Translations under genes and position numbers: made by a program | The notes under the pieces: generated by a model | What the model was told of the DNA's origin: nothing | Seen by the model: only the letters and a program-made list of their open reading frames with translations | Databases searched by the model: none | Source: Sclerodactyla briareus | Lineage: Eukaryota > Echinodermata > Holothuroidea > Dendrochirotida > Sclerodactylidae | NCBI GenBank assembly: GCA_026419785.1 | Contig: JAODTK010005919.1 | Coordinates: forward strand, 1 to 64,000 | Direction: 5' to 3' | DNA length: 64,000 nucleotides | Part shown: piece by piece, positions 58,918 through 64,000 of the stretch | Numbering within the stretch: the first letter of the stretch is position 1 | How the letters are laid out: every line of letters begins with the position of its first letter

Positions 58918-59353
58918 GTGAGAGGCAGGATTGGAGCTATATGGTACATCACTGTACATTGAAGGCTACAGGCCAGGGGAGGCTTGATCATGAATAGTGC
59001 ATGTCTTCTGCTTTGTGGGAAGAGAGGTATTTTGTGCTGATGGGAAAAAATGAAAATGAGCATGTGTAGTTGACAATGCTTAGCTTAATCAAGTCAGATC
59101 ATTCGAAGGTGATCACTAAGTCAATTCTGGCTTTCTGGTTAAAAAACGGAAGATGAAACTTGAATTTGCTGCTAGTCTACGTGATGCACCACTTGTGGAC
59201 AGGAAAACAGTCCATAACTGCCTAGTATGCTGTGTCCCCCCCCCCTCCTACTTTGTGACCAGGTTGGGAATGAGCCTGACGCACTAACCAACTAGCCTTT
59301 CTCTCATGATGTGTGCATTGTGATGTAACCGTTGATATTAATTTCTCTTGCAG

Positions 59354-59512
59354 TGACCGCTGCGGGCCAGACAGTGAGCCAGATATGCTGGTACCCCTAC
59401 CCTGCAGTCACCTACGATCCCTGCCTCCCTACAACCCTAGCAGCTGCGACCAACGGCCGCAGGCGCGCCATCTACACCAACGGCCTACAGCAGTATACAG
59501 CTGGCGATTATG
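59354..59512 (+). CDS. CELF (CELF3-6 type): CELF exon 9 (linker)
   Basis: A 'TCTCTTGCAG' acceptor precedes the exon and the donor is TATG|GTGGGT at 59513. Entering with two bases, it reads '(V)TAAGQTVSQICWYPYPAV', then 'TYDPCLPTTLAAATNGRRRA' and 'IYTNGLQQYTAGDY' plus one base. 'IYTNGLQQY' corresponds to the family's 'LYPNGVHPYPAQ', just before the conserved AADPLQQAY block, so position and order are right. The exit phase 1 fits both downstream exon copies, at 59884 and 60899. The first two thirds (Cys and Trp in a linker) are not conserved as far as I recall and may contain a frame error. Confidence 0.8.
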
Positions 59513-59883
59513 GTGGGTATAAGCCCTTGTTCCTGCCCATATTGCACCCCCTAGCAACTAGTAGGTTCAGAGGAAGGGGGAGGGTGTCATGGCTGAAACC
59601 ATTAGAAGCAGTCTATAGATATATGGCCATCCAAACAGTGGGAACTTGGCAGCATGCCTCCTCTGTGGGAAAATCATCAAACAGATTAGCCTACCGTAGC
59701 CATCATCTTCCCTAGCTGATGTGACCAATGTGCAGTGGCTAGTTTGGCTGTTTATTATTGAAGAGGCATTATTTCTGTGGACTGGTGGATTCCATGCTTA
59801 CTTTGACTGTAGGGTTATATTCCCATACGTTCCCACACATGCAAGAATGATATGGTTATTAGGGCTTTCTCCCTTTTTTTCAG

Positions 59884-59964
59884 TAGCTGCGGCTGCATCA
59901 GCCGCTGCCCTGGGAGCTGCTGATCATATCCAGCAGGCCTACAGTGGAATGCAACAGTATGCAG
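59884..59964 (+). CDS. CELF (CELF3-6 type): CELF exon 10, copy a (AADHIQQAYSGMQQYAG block)
   Basis: A 'CCCTTTTTTTCAG' acceptor precedes the exon and the donor is GCAG|GTGAGC at 59965. Completing the codon begun in exon 9, the 81 bases read 'VAAAASAAALGAADHIQQAY' then SGMQQYAG, ending one base into the next codon. The human family equivalent is '[20 protein letters not shown]', and CELF1/2 have 'MDALTQAYSGIQQYAAA'. This conserved motif sits in the linker a short way before RRM3. The exon is intact and in frame with exon 9. A partial second copy lies about 1 kb downstream. Confidence 0.93.
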
Positions 59965-60898
59965 GTGAGCATAGGGTCATATGTATTACTCATTCAGGCA
60001 TCTAAGTTTCCCATAATTTCTTCTGGGTTTTTGATGTCGGGCTGATTGCCATGTATTCTTAGAGCTAATGGTGTATTATTGCCAAACTGTTGGTAATGTG
60101 CACTTGTCAGACCTAGGGTTTGGTGAGTTCACCACATGGCCACTCTATGCAACGTCCATGATGTAACCTATATTGGAGGGAATCTGCCTACAAGTGGGTG
60201 GTAGAGACATCGTGTAGAGACTTGAGGTAAGAGCTCATGGTAGAGACTTGTTACCAGTAACTTGCAGTTCAACACATTCAAATCCAAGGATCCATTCCAT
60301 AAGCTGTTAGAAAGGGCACGTGTCCTAGAGTGCGTTGTGCTACCCATGTGTAAAGTGCATACCTGTGAGGTTCTAGGGAACCATGGGAACCCACTGCATT
60401 GAGCGCCATTTGAATCATGAGCAAATCTGCAAGGTGTTGTGTGGGGTCACCAGGTATGGTATATCCCTCATCAAGGACTTAGGCCTGTGAAAGCATGCTG
60501 CCTTGATATCGTAAATCTGACAATTATTCTAGGTAACTGGGTGCACTGGAGTTAGGGCGAGGCGAACATTTGCCAAGCCAGAATCTGGAAGCGCGATCCC
60601 CTCCCTCAATCTCAGTCACCAAAACACTCTGAACCGTTAGGCAGGTTGGGAGGAAGAGTGGAAATGAGTGCCAAATGTAGGCTGTATCCTGCTGCCAGGT
60701 GTCTGGTGGAACCCCCATCGCAGTAGAAACTTGTCCGTTTGCCATCATGCAGCTTGTCAGTGGGAATCAGTCAGAGGTCTGGCCCTTTCCACCCACCCCC
60801 CACCCCTCCTGCCCCCGGTGACTTGGTCCACCTGTGGCGAAATCCTCGGACAACCCATTTGCACCCCAGTGACCCCAATCCATAGTTTTTCCCCTTAG
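59965..60898. other. Intron between the two exon-10 copies
   Basis: No exon was recognised within it. The last 120 bases are C/T-rich and end in 'TAGTTTTTCCCCTTAG', a good acceptor for the next exon. Confidence 0.55.
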
Positions 60899-60948
60899 GG
60901 GCGGCCGATCAGATCCATCAAGCATAACATGGATGCAGCATATAGCAG
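60899..60948 (+). CDS. CELF (CELF3-6 type): Putative second copy of CELF exon 10 (copy b)
   Basis: After a strong polypyrimidine tract and AG, the sequence reads GG, then GCG GCC GAT CAG ATC CAT CAA GCA TA, i.e. 'AADQIHQAY' against 'AADHIQQAY' in copy a. After one apparently missing base it reads WMQHIAG against GMQQYAG, then the donor AG|GTAATT. Aligned to 59914-59964, about two thirds of bases agree by eye; in the first half most codon differences are at third positions, which suggests a selected coding exon and not random similarity. Entry and exit phases equal those of copy a, so either or both could be spliced in. As written, TAA at 60925-60927 closes the frame; this may be an assembly error as in exons 1, 2 and 6, or the copy may be dead. 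Confidence 0.6.
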
Positions 60949-61774
60949 GTAATTTTTGTCCTTTTCTCCCCTTACAAGAAAAGCTTAATTTATTTTTTGC
61001 CTGTCACCGAGCAGCACTATCTATATGTCATTTAGTAATGATATCAACTAATACTAACTACCACTCCCTCGTGGGTAACTCACCACTCAAACATGACTGC
61101 ATTGTTTTACCCTCCCTAGAATTGTTGGCTGGGCCATGTCTAATCATAGTTATCCATTGACATTTTTGAAAAAAGCACTTTTGTTTCGTGAATAAAAAAA
61201 GAATCATGCCATCATATAATGAACTTATTTTTTTTTCCTTACCAAAGGTTGCTCATGTCAACAACAAACCTCTAAATATGCATGGTTCCTAAACATCCAA
61301 TTCAGCCAGTTATTAACCCTGCCCTCTTGCCTCCCGTGGTCGATTGCCAGCCTAAAATTTCCTCTTTCATTCTCTTTCTTCTTTCAATCACCAACTTCCT
61401 ATTGCATTGTTAAAATTTAAAAATTGTTAACCTCAATTTCAGTTGGCATATTTGGTTAATTGGCTCCACTTTCCTCAGTGACAATTATTTAAATCTTGCA
61501 TTCCTGCCTGCTTCCCCCTCGCCCAATGCATGCGATGCTAAAGCGGTTTCCCTTTCAAATGCTCTCTGTCACTGATGGTTAAGAGAGCGACCATTGTCCA
61601 TCTTGTTGACAGAATAGGTCTCGAATGTATATATACATGGTATGACATTTCTTGTTTTGACTGTGGGAGTTGTCCTCAAACGTTACTAGCTACTGTTCTA
61701 ATGCTCCAATCCCCCTCCAATCCCCTCCCCTCCCCCACGAATCATGCTATATACCCAAACCCCCCATTTTAATG
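60949..61774. other. CELF intron downstream of exon 10b: nothing recognised
   Basis: Pyrimidine-rich stretches (61320-61400, 61505-61560, 61705-61740) are present. No further linker exon and no RRM3 sequence is seen. Confidence 0.5.
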
Positions 61775-63305
61775 TGATGAAACCTGTTGCTTGAGCTAGA
61801 TATTTAGCTGGGACCTGTGCTTTATCTAGAGATTACTGGGAACCCGTACTGAGCTAAAGATTAGCTGAGGAAACCCTGTGCTTAGACTAGAATTAGCTGG
61901 TGACTCTGTGCTTGAGCTAGAGATTATCTGGGGAACCCTGTGCTTGAGCTAGAGATATCTGGGGAACCCTGTGCTTGATCTAGAGATTAGCTGGGAACCC
62001 TGTGCTTGAGGCTCGAGATTAGCTGGGGACCCTGTGCTGAGCTAGAGACTAGCTAGGGAACCCTGTGCTTGAGCAAGATATTAGCGGGGTAACCCTGTGC
62101 TTGAGCTAGAGATTAGCGGGGTAACCCTGTGCTTGAGCTAGAGATTCGCTGGGGAACCCTGTGCTTGATCTAGAGATTAGCTGGGAACCCTGTGCTTGAG
62201 CTATAGATTAGCTGGGGAACCCTGTGCTTGAGCTAGAGATTAGCTTGGGAACCCTGTGCTTGAGCTAGATATTAGCTGGGGAACCCTGTGCTTGAGCTAG
62301 AGATTAGCGGGGTAACCCTGTGCTTGAGCTAGAGATTAGCTGGGGAACCCTGTGCTTGAGCTAGAGATTCGCTGGGGAACCCTGTGCTTGAGCTAGAGAT
62401 TAGCTGGAGAACCCTGGTGCTTGAGCTAGAGATTAGCTGGGAACCCTGTGCTTGAGCTAGAGATTAGCTGGTGAACCCTGTGCTTGAGCTGAGATTAGCT
62501 GGGGAACCCTTGCTTGAGCTAGAGATTGGCTGGGAACCCTGGTGCTTGAGCTAGAGATAGCTGGGGAACCCTTGCTTGAGCTAGAGATTAGCTTGGGAAC
62601 CCTGTGCTTGAGCTAGAGAGTAGCTGGGAACCCGTGCTTGAGCTAGAGATTAGCGGGGTAACCCTGTGCTTGAGCTAGAGATTAGCTGGGGACCCTGTGC
62701 TTGAGCTAGAGACTAGCTAGGGAACCCTGTGCTTGAGCTAGAGATTAGCGGGGTAACCCTGTGCTTGAGCTGAGATTAGCTGGGGAACCCGTGCTTGAGC
62801 TAGAGATTAGCTGGGAACCCTGTGCTGAGCTAGAGATTAGCTGGGGACCCTGTGCTTGAGCTAGAGATTAGCTGGGGAACCCTGTGCTTGAGCTAGAGAT
62901 TAGCTGGGAACCCTGTGCTGAGCTAGAGAGTAGCTGGGAACCCTGTGCTTGAGGCTAGAGATTAGCTGGGAACCCTGTGCTTGAGCTAGAGATTAGCTGG
63001 GGAACCCTGTGCTTGAGCTGAGATTAGCTGGGAACCCTGTGCTTGAGCTAGAGATTAGCTGGTGAACCCTGTGCTTGAGCTAGAGATTAGCTGGGAACCC
63101 TGTGCTTGATCTAGAGATTACTGGGAACCCTGTGCTTGAGCTATAGATTAGCTGGGGACCCTGTGCTGAGCTAGAGATTAGCTGGTGAACCCTGTGCTTG
63201 AGCTAGAGATTAGCTGGGGAACCTGTGCTTGAGCTAGAGATTAGCTGGGGAACCCTGTGCTTGAGCTATAGATTAGCTGGGGAACCCGTGCTTGAGCTAG
63301 AGATC
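61775..63305 (+). repeat. Minisatellite, ~32-33-bp unit, roughly 45-50 copies
   Basis: Direct tandem repeats of the consensus GGGAACCCTGTGCTTGAG + CTAGAGATTAGCTG run for about 1.5 kb. The first copies (61775-61930) are more diverged; the rest are nearly uniform, differing by single-base losses (GGG/GGGG, CCC/CCCT, TGCTT/TGCT) and a few variants (AGCGGGGTAACC, TTCGCTGG, GACTAGCTAGGG). Blocks of several units with the same variants recur, suggesting higher-order or recent duplication. It lies in the intron expected to precede RRM3 of the CELF gene. Confidence 0.97.
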
Positions 63306-64000
63306 ATCATATTTTATTCCTCTGTGGCAAGTGCACTTTTCTGCTTCAGAACCATTTTGGCTTCTGAGGAGGACTTTGATGAACTCTCATAATTTACATG
63401 TAGCCCTGAAGGGGTGGATCATCTATTGCCCTGGCCGCCTCCGTCTGTCATCTCTAATGAACATCTCCAGACGATGACTATTGGAAATGTATCTCTGTGA
63501 ACCGAGGGCTTACATGATTGACAAGTACAGGAAATTGCTTCTAATAAAAAAAAAATGTTGCTCCTGTGTCAGAGCTCAGTCCAGAACTACTACTGTCCTC
63601 ACCTATTCTGCATTCAAACATTGTGAAATCAATGGAGCCTCGGCAGTATGCCAACTATGCAGTATTCACCTTCAAATATTGGCATCGGTCGTGAAATCCA
63701 GTGGTTAGAAATTTAGAAGCTGCTGATATTTGGTGATTGATGGGTGTCTCCCCAGGGGAACTTCACAGCAACCAGCAGAACGTCCACTCTGCACTCATTG
63801 TGGCACACTTTAAATGTTGCCTTCACTCTTTGTGCTTTGTTCTTGCACCCCACCCTTAAGTGTTGGGAGTACAAGACCGAGTCCTCACCATCCTGAGTCC
63901 CTATTACAACTTTGTGGTTCGGCAGGAAAATGCAGTTAGGTGTTGCATCATCCCCCCAGACAAGTATCTGTAATGTGGTCATGTTCATTCCCAAATGCAA
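63306..64000. other. CELF intron continues to the window edge
   Basis: No RRM3 exon (family motifs NLFIYHLPQEF, GFVSFDNPASAQ) is found, so the gene must continue beyond the window or end incompletely in this assembly. The minus-strand open frame at 63713-64000 has no recognisable motif. Confidence 0.5.

Larger units (their letters stand above)
57746..59353. other. CELF intron 8: short repeats only
   Basis: It holds an 'ACTGATCAGAAA' tandem at 57888-57914 and the poly-C duplication at 58861-58917. No exon or RNA gene is supported. Confidence 0.5.

Noticed and set aside
61775-63305. CRISPR-like array
   Set aside because: Repeats are directly abutting with no unique spacers, in a eukaryotic intron; it is a minisatellite.
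1-64000. Retroviral, LTR or other capsid-bearing elements
   Set aside because: I found no gag/pol-like protein motifs, primer-binding sites or paired long terminal repeats. The reverse transcriptase remnants at 2.1-3.0 and 30.1-31.0 kb are of the non-LTR LINE type.

Overview
This is a eukaryotic (animal) window, intron- and repeat-rich, with no operons, ribosome-binding sites or phage-like content. The one gene I can identify with confidence is a CELF/Bruno-like RNA-binding protein gene of the CELF3-6 type, on the + strand from about 22.3 kb to beyond 60.9 kb. Its exons spell RRM1 (two exons and a short third), RRM2 (three exons) and most of the Ala/Gln-rich linker. RRM3 and the 3' end lie past the right edge. 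The organism is probably a marine invertebrate and may be a non-vertebrate deuterostome such as an echinoderm. That guess rests only on the divergent CELF exons, Jockey/CR1-like LINE and tRNA-SINE remnants, TAGGCC runs and very frequent poly-G/poly-C tracts, so it is low confidence.

Layout. 0-22.2 kb: apparently intergenic. It holds a minus-strand LINE reverse-transcriptase fragment (2.1-3.0 kb), two tandem-duplication blocks (6.0-6.9 and 7.0-7.6 kb), a (CA)n tract, one possible minus-strand exon (9.2-9.5 kb), a Harbinger-like MITE (9.55-9.94 kb), a hAT-like MITE with an 8-bp target duplication (12.55-12.73 kb) inside a possible 4.1-kb larger element, and further tandem repeats. 22.3-61 kb: the CELF gene. 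Its introns carry a 1.55-kb DNA-transposon-like unit, a second LINE fragment just upstream of exon 2, a ~410-bp tandem duplication, two SINE remnants, a near-consensus RFX X-box, a second Harbinger-like MITE, a (TG)n tract and a ~700-bp pyrimidine-rich stretch before exon 6. 61.8-63.3 kb: a ~32-bp minisatellite of roughly 45-50 units in the intron expected to precede RRM3.

Two points stand out. First, the linker exon encoding AADHIQQAYSGMQQYAG seems to have a second, diverged copy about 1 kb downstream with the same splice phases at both ends, which suggests alternative or tandemly duplicated exons. Second, several highly conserved CELF exons look broken by single missing bases, mostly in short homopolymers. 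The simplest reading is a long-read assembly with uncorrected homopolymer errors, so open reading frames in this window understate the real coding content.
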